Shown: positions 1 to 8,341, counted from the stretch's first letter. The stretch: DNA of 64,000 bases from Trinickia dinghuensis (GCF_003367175.1 NZ_QRGA01000004.1:62001-126000), one strand, 5' to 3'. Notes: a model not told the origin generated them from the letters alone. Program-made: numbers and translations.

Positions 1-729
1 GGTGCCGTTGGCGCGCACGATCACCTGGCGATTGCCGGCGTCGAGCACGTAGATATTGGCGCCGCTCCCCGAGGCGAAATCGCGGAAGACGGTAGAGAAA
101 TGCTCGGGCCGAACGACGAGCACGAGGCTGCCGATTTGCCGGTTGGCGCTTTTGCCGATGATGGCGCGGACCATGCCGAGATCGCGTTGGCCGAAGCCGC
201 TGTCGTAGCTGCCCCAATAAGGCCGGCCGTCTTGGCGATGCGCCTGTTCGACCAGCTTGACCACGCCATGCGTCAGCCGCGCGAACGCCTGCGTGTCCAT
301 GACTCGGTTGTCGCCATCGAGCAGATACTTCTGATTGACGTAGTCGATCGATCCGTAGTGGTCGAGCAGCAGCCGCGTCATGTCCTCGCGCGCCTCGATC
401 TGCTCTTTCGCGTTGCCGTTCGTGACTTGCGTGAGATCGCCTTGCACGCGATCGGACAGAACGAGCAGGCTACTGTCGATCTCGATCTGCTCCATGCGCA
501 GCGCGATGTTGCGCGAGACCTGCTTGACCGCCCCCCGCGAAAAGATCTCCGCCTTCTCCTTGATCGCCGCGGTCGACTTCGCATAGGCGATAAAGCCCGA
601 ACTCACGAGCGGCAGCAGCGAAAGCAAGACGAACGCGGTGATCAGCCGATATCGGATTTCAACGCGGCGTAAGACGTCGAGCGAAAGGTAGGCGAACACG
701 CGTCGCAGTGGGGCAATGATCGCGCTCAT
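1..729 (-). CDS. Sensor histidine kinase, N-terminal 243 residues (truncated by window edge)
   Basis: The reading frame starts at an ATG at 729 and stays open to base 1, so the gene continues outside the window. The translation begins MSAIIAPLRRVFAYLSL and has one clear membrane segment at about residues 28-50, followed by a long extracytoplasmic stretch rich in short helices, as in the Cache-type sensor region of LytS/YesM-like kinases. No kinase domain is visible because it would lie beyond the edge, so the kinase call is inference from architecture and from the neighbour. The ATG overlaps the stop of the upstream binding-protein gene as ATGA, so the two are translationally coupled. A chemoreceptor or diguanylate cyclase with the same kind of sensor is the main alternative. 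Confidence 0.6.
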   Translation of the reverse strand, partial: MSAIIAPLRRVFAYLSLDVLRRVEIRYRLITAFVLLSLLPLVSSGFIAYAKSTAAIKEKAEIFSRGAVKQVSRNIALRMEQIEIDSSLLVLSDRVQGDLTQVTNGNAKEQIEAREDMTRLLLDHYGSIDYVNQKYLLDGDNRVMDTQAFARLTHGVVKLVEQAHRQDGRPYWGSYDSGFGQRDLGMVRAIIGKSANRQIGSLVLVVRPEHFSTVFRDFASGSGANIYVLDAGNRQVIVRANGT

Positions 730-2042
730 TTGTAGTGCATCGTTGCCTGATTCTTGATCGACTCGTCAAGCAGCTTGGCGGCTTGACGAGGCGAAATCTT
801 CTGGAGCAGCACGTCTTGCATCAACCGGTGCAATTGCTCGATGGAGTTCGAAGGCAGCACCGAATAGTACGGGCTCGACGTGACACGGTAACGACTGACC
901 GCGTTCGTGTAGTCGACCATCGCCTGATCCGTGACGACCGTGCCCTCGACGTGCTTGAAAGGCGGAATGTTCCGGCGTTTGTGCTGAAGAATCGGGAAGC
1001 CCTTGCCGGCGATGAACTCGAGAAAGCGCATGGCCGCCGCCTTATTCGGCGTATCGCAGACGGCGAACCCCGTTTCGCTGCCGATAACGGGAACCACTTG
1101 CTGTCCGGGTGCGTTCCAAGGCGGGATGAAGATGCCTACTTTGAAACGATTGCCGTGCAGCAAGAGACCGGCGGCCCAACTGCCGTGGAAAGCCATGGCG
1201 ACCTTTCCATCCTTGAACAATTGGATCCCGCCGTCGTAGTCGGTCGCCATGAACCCTTTCTGCACGTATCCGCGCTCGGGTATCAACGCGATCTTTTCAA
1301 AGATATCGGCACCCGCGGGCGTGTCGAGTTTCAACGAACCATCGGCGATCTTGCGCTTCCAGTCGGGCTCTCGTGCCACGATGTCGTTGGCGAAGCCGGA
1401 GGCGAACGGCCCGTTTCCGAGCATGTTCGGGAAGCCGCCGTTCCACATGATCGGCACGAAGCCCGCCCGTTTCAACTGCTCGCAAACACGGAGGAAGTCT
1501 CGGAAGTTGGTCGGCAGTGTCTTGATCCCTGCCTTCGCGAACATGGCCTCGTTGTAATAGATCAGCGTCGTGGCTACGCCGCCGGAGATCCCGAATTTCT
1601 TGCCTTGCCGGCTTGTCCAATCGCTCTTGAGCGCGCCCAGCATGTTCTGCCACGCGGATGTCCCGCCCACGTCGGCGAGGACGCCCTGATCCGCCAGTTC
1701 CGCCGCATACGCATTGGGGTTCACACTGACGAGATCGGGCAGGTTGCCGGATGCGACACGAGGTTTGATGTTCTCTTCGACCGAATTGCCGATCATGAAC
1801 TGCACGTTCACGTGGATATCGGGATTGAGCTTGCCGAATTCCTCGGCGATCTGGAGCATCTGTTCGGGCCAATCGGGCGCCCAGATCAACGCGGTGATCG
1901 TGGTGCGGGCCGGCGCCGATGCGTCGCTCGCGGTAGAACGGTCGTACTGGTCTTGCCGGTCATGGTGCCGGCAGCCGCACAGCGACACCAGCGCCAGTGC
2001 GGCAATGCCTGCCAAGAGGAGGGCGCGGTGGAGGTATCGCAC
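726..2042 (-). CDS. Extracellular solute-binding lipoprotein, carbohydrate ABC-type (family 1)
   Basis: This 438-residue protein has a GTG start and a lipoprotein signal peptide (hydrophobic residues 8-22, lipobox LCGC near residue 22-25). The mature part has the usual family-1 sugar-binding layout: a first strand TTITALIWAP, then IKPRVASGNLPDLVSVN, a YYNEAMFAKAGI motif, and a C-terminal part with AMAFHGSWAAG. It should sit at the outer face of the inner membrane or in the periplasm and bind a sugar or related solute. No permease or ATPase gene is adjacent on the side that is visible. The gene is coupled by an ATGA overlap to a membrane sensor, so it may serve as a ligand-presenting sensor subunit instead of, or as well as, a transporter subunit. 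Confidence 0.85.
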   Translation of the reverse strand: MRYLHRALLLAGIAALALVSLCGCRHHDRQDQYDRSTASDASAPARTTITALIWAPDWPEQMLQIAEEFGKLNPDIHVNVQFMIGNSVEENIKPRVASGNLPDLVSVNPNAYAAELADQGVLADVGGTSAWQNMLGALKSDWTSRQGKKFGISGGVATTLIYYNEAMFAKAGIKTLPTNFRDFLRVCEQLKRAGFVPIMWNGGFPNMLGNGPFASGFANDIVAREPDWKRKIADGSLKLDTPAGADIFEKIALIPERGYVQKGFMATDYDGGIQLFKDGKVAMAFHGSWAAGLLLHGNRFKVGIFIPPWNAPGQQVVPVIGSETGFAVCDTPNKAAAMRFLEFIAGKGFPILQHKRRNIPPFKHVEGTVVTDQAMVDYTNAVSRYRVTSSPYYSVLPSNSIEQLHRLMQDVLLQKISPRQAAKLLDESIKNQATMHYK

Positions 2043-2490
2043 GTCAGTTCGCTCCTCGATTCGAGGCGAGATCGATCGGAGCCGGCGGCGTCACGCAAGC
2101 AGTCGCAATCGGCAAATGCCGGCACGGGTCGAAGCGCGTGAGTGTGTCCATGGCGGCGGATAGTGCGAGCGAATCGGTATCTGCATAACGGCATCGCGCG
2201 ATCAACCTTTAGCGGCGATTCGGTGTGCCGAATCGGGTGCCGAGGCGGTCTTGCAGGCGCCGTGGGCGTCGCGTGGGGCGCTACGCACAACACCTTACGG
2301 AAAACTCCCTAGGCGGTCAGCGCGCTTATTCAAGCTTTATGCGGCCGGCGGCGCGTCACGATGCCGGGGAACGCGTGCGGCGCGGGCATCGGCGTGCTTC
2401 ATAGCCGCCCTTCGATGGATGGCGGCTTTCCTGGTATGACGATATAGTTCGCCCTAGACCAAGGCAGCTTAATGTTTAGAGGCGACGCAT
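2043..2490. promoter_or_regulatory. Divergent intergenic region with a 20-bp palindrome
   Basis: This 448-bp stretch separates the binding-protein gene (minus) from the LysR gene (plus) and must hold both promoters. I see no convincing gene in it. The clearest structure is the palindrome CGATTCGG-TGTG-CCGAATCG at 2216-2235, with perfect 8-bp arms, which could be an operator or a short hairpin. An AGAGGCGAC ribosome-binding stretch precedes the LysR start. Confidence 0.45.
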
Positions 2491-3444
2491 ATGTATTCGC
2501 TAATAGGTAAGACGGCGACGTTCCGGCAACTGAGGGCGCTGGACATGGTGGCGCGGCTCGGCAGTGTCTCGCGTGCCGCGGAAGAACTGAATCTGACCCA
2601 GCCCGCCGTTTCGCTGCAGATCCGGCTGTTGGAAGAGGCCGTCGGCGCGGCTTTGCTTCAGCGCGTCGGACGGGGCGTGCAGCCGACCGCCGCGGGCGAA
2701 ATCGTCGGCCGCTATGCGCGCGAAATTCTGCATTTGTGGAGCGAGGCCGGTGACGAAGTCGCGGCGCTGACGGGCGACCTAGGCGGCACGCTTCGAATCG
2801 GCGCGATCACGACGGCCGAATATCTGATCCCGCCGCTGCTCGTGAAATTCACGGCGACGCGTCCTCACGTCAAGAGCTACTTCAAGGTTGGAAACCGCGA
2901 TGAGATCATCCGCATGCTGGCCGCGCACGAGATCGATCTCGCGGTCATGGGAAGTGCGCCGAAGGAGTTGCGCACCCATGCCGTCGAGTTCGCGAAGCAC
3001 CCCATGGTGTTCGTCGCCGCGCCGTCGCACCCGCTCATGCGGCGCAAGCGGGTGAGCTTGACGGATCTCGAGGCGGCGCATTTGCTTGTGCGCGAGCGCG
3101 GCGCCGGCACGAGAACGACCGTCGAAAACCTGTTCAAGTCCTCGGGCCACAAGTTTCATATCGGTTCGGAGCTGTCGAGCAACGAGGCGATCAAGCAGAT
3201 GGCCGAGGCCGGTCTCGGCGTGGCGTTCCTATCGCTGCATGCGTGCGCGCTCGAATTGCGGACCGGGTTGTTGGGGCAATTGCGTTTCCCCGGAAGCCCG
3301 ATCGAGCGTGAGTGGTATGTGGTCACGCTTGCCGACCGGCGTATCTCGCAGGTCACGGCGCTGTTTCGGGACTTTCTCATCAAGCAAGGCGCGCCCGTGA
3401 TGGACGGTGTGATCGCGAAACCGCCGGAGCGGCATCGCGCCTGA
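2491..3444 (+). CDS. LysR-family transcriptional regulator
   Basis: The 317-residue protein carries an N-terminal LysR winged helix-turn-helix at about residues 11-70, with the family core SVSRAAEELNLTQPAVSLQI, followed by a substrate-binding domain from about residue 95 to 300. The length is typical for the family. The start at 2491 is supported by a GAGG ribosome-binding site 8 bases upstream. It is followed on the same strand, 313 bp later, by the desulfurase-fusion gene, and lies head-to-head with the binding-protein gene; LysR regulators most often control the divergent neighbour, but either target is possible. The overall sequence resembles the CbbR/CysB side of the family only loosely, so the effector cannot be named. 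Confidence 0.93.
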   Translation: MYSLIGKTATFRQLRALDMVARLGSVSRAAEELNLTQPAVSLQIRLLEEAVGAALLQRVGRGVQPTAAGEIVGRYAREILHLWSEAGDEVAALTGDLGGTLRIGAITTAEYLIPPLLVKFTATRPHVKSYFKVGNRDEIIRMLAAHEIDLAVMGSAPKELRTHAVEFAKHPMVFVAAPSHPLMRRKRVSLTDLEAAHLLVRERGAGTRTTVENLFKSSGHKFHIGSELSSNEAIKQMAEAGLGVAFLSLHACALELRTGLLGQLRFPGSPIEREWYVVTLADRRISQVTALFRDFLIKQGAPVMDGVIAKPPERHRA

Positions 3445-3576
3445 GGGAGCTGCGACTGCTGGCGTTCCTTGACGTGCATCTACTCGTCGCGCTTAAAAGC
3501 CCCGCTATCCATCTTGCCTTCGATTCGAGCACACGCTTGCCCGAGCTTCGTTTCGGCCCAGGTAACGGCTTCCGCG

Positions 3577-3603
3577 CCCGTCGTCAGGTTTCGAGACGAC
3601 GGG
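3577..3603. terminator. Stem-loop between LysR gene and desulfurase fusion
   Basis: The arms CCCGTCGTC (3577-3585) and GACGACGGG (3595-3603) are perfect 9-bp complements around a 9-base loop. There is no run of T directly after, so it is a terminator-like or regulatory hairpin and not a canonical intrinsic terminator. It sits in the 313-bp gap 3445-3757, whose last 100 bases are AT-rich and probably carry the promoter of the next gene. Confidence 0.4.
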
Positions 3604-3757
3604 GATTTGCAGTCGCGGGCGTGGATTCGTGTCGCCGCTCAGGGAGGGGTGAGTAAAAAATTTTTCTACGAACGATCCAACTCTCAGCTAATTTTGGAGA
3701 CTTTTTCCTTCTGGGCCACCGTATCATTTCCCCATACCTGAGTGGCGAAGAAGGATC

Positions 3758-5257
3758 ATGAGCGAACACGATACGTTGCATTACCTCGACTATGCGGCAA
3801 CCACACCGGCAGATGCGCGGGTGATCGAATCGATGACGGTGTGTCTCGGTGTGGACGGCGTATTCGGCAATCCCGCGTCTACTTCGCATGCGGCCGGCAC
3901 GCAGGCGCGGGCCAAGGTGGAACGGGCGCGAGAGCAGGTCGCCGCCCTCATCGGCGCGAGCGCCGACGAAATCATCTGGACGTCAGGCGCGACCGAGTCG
4001 AACAATCTCGCGCTCAAAGGCTATGCGGATGCCGCAACCGGCAAGCGTCACCTGATTACGAGCTGCATTGAGCACAAGGCCATTCTGGATACGATGGCGA
4101 GCCTCTCGAAGCGCGGCTTTTCGGTTTCCTATCTGTCGCCGACGCCTAACGGCGAAATCACCGCCGGCGCCGTGGCCGCCGCGATCGGCCCGGAAACGGG
4201 GCTCGTGTCGCTCATGCTCGTGAACAACGAACTCGGCACGCTGACGGACATTGCCGCGATCGCTCGGATCGTGCACGCAGCCGGCGCGCTGCTCCACGTC
4301 GACGCGGCGCAGGCGCTCGGCAAAACGCCGATCGACGTGCAGGCGCTTGGAATCGACATGTTGTCGATGTCCGCGCACAAGGTCTATGGACCCAAAGGTA
4401 TCGGCGCGCTATTCGTCCGCCGCGACATCACCGCCCGTATCGCGCCGCAGATGCACGGCGGCGGACACGAGCGCGGCTTGCGCTCGGGTACGCTCGCGAC
4501 GCACCAGATCGTCGGGATGGGAACGGCGTGTGAGGTGGCAGCGTCGGAACTCGACAGCGACGCGGCACGGATCGCCACGCTGAGTACTCGGTTGGTGGAT
4601 GCCGTTCTCGCACTGGGAGACGTCACCCAAAACGCCGCCACGGCGCGCCGTATTCCTCATACCTTGAGCTTGACCGTGGGTGTGCCCGGCTTCTACCCGT
4701 TCATGCTCGGCGACGCGCTTGCCGTGTCGTCCACGTCCGCATGCAATTCGGCGGCCGGTAAGCCATCCCACGTGCTGACGGCGAGCGGCCTGGATGCCGA
4801 TGCGGCGGGCCGGACCGTACGCGTGAGCTTGGGCCGCTTTACGACGGAGCAGGACGTCGACTTCGCCGTTTCCTGTTTCCGCCGCGCCCTCGAGCAATGC
4901 CGGTCGACTGCTTCGAGCGGTTTTTGCGCCTCGCGGCAAATCACGCCCGCCGATCTGAAGGCCATTCACGACGCGGGCTTCCGCTCCGTGATCTGCAATC
5001 GGCCCGACGGGGAAGGCGCCGATCAACCGGCCTTCGAGGAAATCGCCGCGGCCGCGCGTGAACTGGGCATGGATGCGCGCTATCTGCCGATCGTGCCCGG
5101 CCGCATCGGCGATGCGGAAGTCGATGCATTCGGCGCCTTGGTCGACGCTTTACCCAAGCCCGTTCTCGCGTATTGCCGAACCGGAAACCGATCGGGCGCG
5201 CTCTGGAGCCGTTTGGCGACGCGCGTCCATGCTTCGACGGGAGCGTCCAGCCTATGA
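3758..5257 (+). CDS. Cysteine desulfurase (IscS/NifS class) fused to a DUF442/TIGR01244 sulfurtransferase-phosphatase-like domain
   Basis: Residues 1 to about 385 are a class-V PLP aminotransferase of the cysteine desulfurase type: LDYAATTP at the N-terminus, TSGATESNNLALKG, the PLP lysine at position 208 in SAHKVYGPKG, and the persulfide-forming cysteine at position 329 in SSTSACNSA. A stand-alone IscS ends near residue 400. Here about 115 more residues follow and contain AYCRTGNRSGALW, a CX5R-type loop with Cys473, which fits the beta-lactamase-hydrolase-like DUF442 (TIGR01244) family. The enzyme would take sulfur from cysteine to make a persulfide and might hand it to the appended cysteine. 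The stop overlaps the start of the metallo-beta-lactamase gene, so the two are made together. The desulfurase and DUF442 parts are seen; sulfur relay between them is inference. Confidence 0.87.
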   Translation: MSEHDTLHYLDYAATTPADARVIESMTVCLGVDGVFGNPASTSHAAGTQARAKVERAREQVAALIGASADEIIWTSGATESNNLALKGYADAATGKRHLITSCIEHKAILDTMASLSKRGFSVSYLSPTPNGEITAGAVAAAIGPETGLVSLMLVNNELGTLTDIAAIARIVHAAGALLHVDAAQALGKTPIDVQALGIDMLSMSAHKVYGPKGIGALFVRRDITARIAPQMHGGGHERGLRSGTLATHQIVGMGTACEVAASELDSDAARIATLSTRLVDAVLALGDVTQNAATARRIPHTLSLTVGVPGFYPFMLGDALAVSSTSACNSAAGKPSHVLTASGLDADAAGRTVRVSLGRFTTEQDVDFAVSCFRRALEQCRSTASSGFCASRQITPADLKAIHDAGFRSVICNRPDGEGADQPAFEEIAAAARELGMDARYLPIVPGRIGDAEVDAFGALVDALPKPVLAYCRTGNRSGALWSRLATRVHASTGASSL

Positions 5258-6120
5258 TGATCGAAGGCCATTTCGATTCGCGCACGTCGACCGTCAGCTA
5301 CCTCCTGTGCGACAGCCGGACGCGCGAGTGCGCGATCGTCGATAGCGTGCTCGACTATGACGCGAAATCGGGGCGCACGTGGACGGAAAGCGCGGATAAA
5401 CTCGTGGCCCGTGTGAATGAACTCGGCGCGAAGGTGCGATGGCTCTTGGAAACGCACGTGCATGCCGACCACCTCTCGGCCGCCCAGTATCTGCGTGAAA
5501 AAATCGGCGGAAGCATCGCGATCGGCGCGGGGGTTGTCCAAGTGCAGGAGATTTTCGGGCCGGTCTTCAACTTGACCTCCGACTCGACCTGCGACGGAAG
5601 AGAATTCGATCGGCTTTTGGACGACAACGACACCCTGCAGCTCGGGACGCTCGAGATCAAAGCCGTTCATACGCCCGGCCATACACCGGCCTGCATCACC
5701 TACGTGGTGACGGACGGCCCGGATACGGCGGCTTTCGTGGGCGATACGCTGTTTGCGCCCGACTACGGCACGTCGCGCTGCGATTTCCCCGGCGGCAATG
5801 CCGGAGCACTGTACCGCTCGATCGAAAAAATTCTCGGCTTGCCCAAGGACACGAAACTCTTCACGTGCCATGACTACCAACCGGGCGGCCGCAGCGTCGA
5901 GTTCATGAGCACGGTCGCACAGCAGCGAGAGGAAAACATTCACGTTCGCGAGGGAATCGACGAATCGACGTTCGTGGCAATGCGCACGGCGCGGGACAAG
6001 ACGCTGGATATGCCGGCGCTGCTGCTTCCGTCCGTTCAGGTGAACATGCGCGCCGGCCGCATGCCGGACGCGGAGAGCAACGGCGTGAGATACATCAAGA
6101 TTCCCCTCAATGGCATCTAG
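5254..6120 (+). CDS. MBL-fold hydrolase, ETHE1/Blh-like (persulfide dioxygenase type)
   Basis: From the ATG at 5254 the protein has 288 residues and opens MMIEGHFDSRTSTVSYLL, which matches the usual N-terminus of the family; a longer frame begins upstream but lies inside the desulfurase gene. The metal motif HVHADH falls at residues 68-73, with a later HTPGHT and a distal FTCHDYQPGG. ETHE1-type proteins bind one iron and oxidise glutathione persulfide to sulfite; the Blh subgroup is described around sulfide or biofilm control. The start codon overlaps the upstream TGA (ATGATGA), so expression is coupled to the desulfurase-DUF442 fusion, which supports a role in sulfane-sulfur handling. Whether it is a true dioxygenase cannot be told from sequence alone. 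Confidence 0.85.
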   Translation: MMIEGHFDSRTSTVSYLLCDSRTRECAIVDSVLDYDAKSGRTWTESADKLVARVNELGAKVRWLLETHVHADHLSAAQYLREKIGGSIAIGAGVVQVQEIFGPVFNLTSDSTCDGREFDRLLDDNDTLQLGTLEIKAVHTPGHTPACITYVVTDGPDTAAFVGDTLFAPDYGTSRCDFPGGNAGALYRSIEKILGLPKDTKLFTCHDYQPGGRSVEFMSTVAQQREENIHVREGIDESTFVAMRTARDKTLDMPALLLPSVQVNMRAGRMPDAESNGVRYIKIPLNGI

Positions 6121-6128
6121 ATAGACGT

Positions 6129-6154
6129 CGCCCGCCGGCATGACCCGGCGGGCG
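6129..6154. terminator. Hairpin between convergent genes
   Basis: The arms CGCCCGCCGG and CCGGCGGGCG are perfect 10-bp complements with a 6-base loop. It lies between the end of the MBL gene and the end of the DUF5666 gene, where a bidirectional terminator is expected. No T-run follows on either strand, so termination efficiency is uncertain. Confidence 0.55.
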
Positions 6155-6181
6155 TATCGGCTTCATCCGATGCGCGCTCGC

Positions 6182-6790
6182 TTACATCGGTGGCTTGACA
6201 CCATCCTTCTCCACCACGATGCGTTGCGCCGTATAGTCTGCGCCTGCCGGAGCCGCGACCACGAACACTTGCTTGCCGGGCTTCAGGTCGGCATGCGTGG
6301 CCGGTGCGAAGGTCACGATGGGCACATTCTCCGGCACGGTCACCGCATTCGAACCGCCTTTGTACGAAAGCTTCAGGTTGCGGCCGTCGGTACCCTGGAC
6401 CACCTGATCGACGTTTGCGTTGGTCATCGTGCTGCTCGGGCCCATGTCCCACGCGTAGTGGCCTTCACCCGTGCCGCGCGCAGCTTCGGGGAACACCAGC
6501 ACTTCGGTCGCGGTGAGCTTGCCGTCGACGCCGGTCATCGCGGCCGTGCCGACGAACGAGCCCGGCTTGATGTCCTGCAGCTTGATGTTCTTGAGCGCGG
6601 TGACGGGCGTGTCGGCCTTCACGGCGATTTTCACGGTGTCGCCGCTGCGGCGATGGACGGTGAGCGTGTCGCCGGACAGCGAAACGATGTCGCCGCGGAT
6701 CCGTGCCGGTTTTGCCGGGGCTTGAGCGAAAGCCGCGGACGCGAGCGAAAGCGTGAGTGCACTGACGGCCAGCTTGATTCGAGTCGACAT
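6182..6790 (-). CDS. Exported DUF5666-type protein
   Basis: The 202-residue product has a cleavable signal peptide (MSTRIKLAVSALTLSLASAAFA, cleavage after AFA) and then OB-like beta repeats of the form IRGDIVSLSGDTLTVHRRSGDTVKIAV, the pattern seen in DUF5666 proteins. It has no recognisable catalytic motif. A strong AAGGAG site precedes the ATG. It is the last gene of a three-gene minus-strand group with the molybdo-oxidoreductase 58 bp upstream and the cytochrome b before that, so it is probably a periplasmic accessory protein of that system. The DUF assignment is by pattern and the function is unknown. Confidence 0.75.
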   Translation of the reverse strand: MSTRIKLAVSALTLSLASAAFAQAPAKPARIRGDIVSLSGDTLTVHRRSGDTVKIAVKADTPVTALKNIKLQDIKPGSFVGTAAMTGVDGKLTATEVLVFPEAARGTGEGHYAWDMGPSSTMTNANVDQVVQGTDGRNLKLSYKGGSNAVTVPENVPIVTFAPATHADLKPGKQVFVVAAPAGADYTAQRIVVEKDGVKPPM

Positions 6791-6848
6791 GGAATCTCCT
6801 TGTGGTGTCGAACGTGAGTGAATGGTGAGTAAATGCGAGGCGATGGCC

Positions 6849-7622
6849 TCATGAACCGCCGAACCAGTTGTAGCCCTGGTTCTCCCAATAGCCGCCCGGG
6901 TATTCGTTGGTGACGGTGATCGCGACGATATGCTTGGGGTTCTTGTAGCCGAGCTTGGTCGGCATGCGCAGCTTCATCGGGAAGCCGTATTTCGGCGGCA
7001 GGATCTGGCCGTCGTAAGTGAGCGTGAGCAGCGTCTGCGCATGGAGTGCCGTCGGCATGTCGATGCTCGTGGAGTAGTTGTCCGCGCAGTGAAAGGCCAC
7101 ATACTTCGCGCTTGTGTCCGCACCGGCGAGAGCCAGGAAACGCGCGAAACGCACGCCGCCCCATTTGCCGATCGCGCTCCAGCCCTCGATGCAAATGTGC
7201 CGGGTGATCTGGCTTTCCTGCGGCATCGCATGCAGCTCGTCGAGCGTCCACACGCGTTTGCCGATCGCTCGGCCGCCCACCGTCAGCTTGTAGGTCGACG
7301 GATCGACTTCGGGCACTTCATCGATGTCGTAGAACGCGTTGAACGGAAACGGCCGCGTGATCATCGACTCGGGGTAGGTCGGCGCGAGTTTGTTCGGATC
7401 GAACAGGAATGCCTGTGCCTCGTCGTTGAACGAGGAGATCTTGCGCAGCATGGCGTTGACGGACTTGTCGTCGCTGATGCTGCAGCCCGACAACATGGCA
7501 AGCCCCCCGAGCGACAGGATGCGCTTGCCGAATAGGCGGCGGGCGGGCGCTTTCAATTCCTTCGCCGCGTCCTTGATGATGAGGTCGGCGTCCGGTCTGG
7601 CGTTGAATAGTTTGAGCGACAT
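6849..7622 (-). CDS. Periplasmic molybdopterin-dependent oxidoreductase (sulfite oxidase/MsrP-like)
   Basis: The 257-residue protein belongs to the sulfite-oxidase-fold molybdopterin family. The Mo-ligand cysteine is seen in ITRHICIEGWSAIGKWGGVRF, and PPKYGFPMKLRMPTKLGYKNPKHI and a C-terminal GYWENQGYNWFGG are typical. The N-terminus carries RRLFGKR followed by a hydrophobic stretch ending LSGC, consistent with a twin-arginine signal that also has a lipobox. Family members such as MsrP (YedY) reduce methionine sulfoxide in the periplasm using electrons from a membrane haem protein; here the cytochrome b gene lies 24 bp upstream on the same strand. Substrate cannot be assigned, because other members act on different S- or N-oxides. 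Confidence 0.88.
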   Translation of the reverse strand: MSLKLFNARPDADLIIKDAAKELKAPARRLFGKRILSLGGLAMLSGCSISDDKSVNAMLRKISSFNDEAQAFLFDPNKLAPTYPESMITRPFPFNAFYDIDEVPEVDPSTYKLTVGGRAIGKRVWTLDELHAMPQESQITRHICIEGWSAIGKWGGVRFARFLALAGADTSAKYVAFHCADNYSTSIDMPTALHAQTLLTLTYDGQILPPKYGFPMKLRMPTKLGYKNPKHIVAITVTNEYPGGYWENQGYNWFGGS

Positions 7623-7646
7623 GGTCGAAAGTTCCTTGGAGAGGCG

Positions 7647-8249
7647 CTAGCGCCCGCGGATCATCAGCACGAGCGAGCGCGGCACGAGGGCAACCATGGC
7701 CACATGCACGACGAAGAAGGCGACTAGAAAGCTCATGCCGAAGAAGTGCACGACGCGGGCGTTGTCGTAGCCGCCCATCAGCGTGCGAAGCGCAGGGAAT
7801 TGCACCGATTTCCAGACGACGAGGCCCGAGAGGATGACGACCACAAGATCCAACACCACGGCCAGATAAGCAAACTTCTGAACGGCGTTGTAATGCGAGA
7901 GATCGTCGTGGCCGAGTTTGCCGCGCAGCGCGGCATAGGCATCGCCGAATACGCGCTTGATGCTCAGCGGGAACATACGGCGCCGGAAGCGTCCGGTTGC
8001 GATGTTCATGGCGAGATAGACGATGAAGTTCGCCACCAGCAGCCACATTGCCGCGAAATGCCACTGGATCGCGCCGCCGAGCCAGCCGCCCAGCGTGACC
8101 GCAGGCGGAAATGTCAGCGACTTGAAGATCGGGGAGGCATCGTAGATCTGCCAGCCGCTCGTCACCATGATCAGAATGGCGAGCGCATTGAGCCAATGCG
8201 TGATGCGCAGCCACAGGGGTTGGACGGGTTGAAGCGTTTGCCTTTGCAC
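7647..8249 (-). CDS. Cytochrome b561-type membrane subunit
   Basis: This 200-residue protein has four hydrophobic segments at about residues 17-36, 55-76, 110-132 and 155-180. Histidines in the helices (WLRITHWLNALAI, the AIQWHFAAMWLL segment, VVHFFGMSFLVAFFVVHVAM) are suitable b-haem ligands, as in prokaryotic cytochrome b561 and formate dehydrogenase gamma-like proteins. It begins with GTG and heads the three-gene operon that encodes the molybdo-oxidoreductase, to which it presumably passes electrons from the quinone pool. It is not the six-helix MsrQ (YedZ) type, so the partnership resembles MsrPQ in layout but uses a different cytochrome family. Confidence 0.85.
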   Translation of the reverse strand: MQRQTLQPVQPLWLRITHWLNALAILIMVTSGWQIYDASPIFKSLTFPPAVTLGGWLGGAIQWHFAAMWLLVANFIVYLAMNIATGRFRRRMFPLSIKRVFGDAYAALRGKLGHDDLSHYNAVQKFAYLAVVLDLVVVILSGLVVWKSVQFPALRTLMGGYDNARVVHFFGMSFLVAFFVVHVAMVALVPRSLVLMIRGR

Positions 8250-8325
8250 GTCATGCCTCGCGTTCGATCGAGCCTAAACGCTTCGCATGGTAGAGAGCGG
8301 CCGCTGATCGATCGATGACCCGTCC

Positions 8326-8341
8326 ATGACTTTTTTGTCAT
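8326..8341. promoter_or_regulatory. CusR/CopR/HprR-type box
   Basis: The palindrome ATGAC-TTTTTT-GTCAT has perfect 5-bp arms and a 6-bp spacer, and continues into TTTT on the right. The E. coli CusR/HprR box has the same arms and spacer (ATGACAANNTTGTCAT). It lies between the divergent cytochrome b/oxidoreductase operon and the two-component genes, in the 153-bp gap 8250-8402, so it could control both. The match in sequence is seen; binding by the adjacent regulator is inference. Confidence 0.7.

Noticed and set aside
735-2141. Open frame of 468 codons on the plus strand
   Set aside because: It is antisense to the well-supported binding-protein gene.
2251-2439. Small 62-codon frame in the divergent gap
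   Set aside because: No ribosome-binding site, no recognisable features and an Ala/Arg-rich composition typical of non-coding GC-rich DNA.
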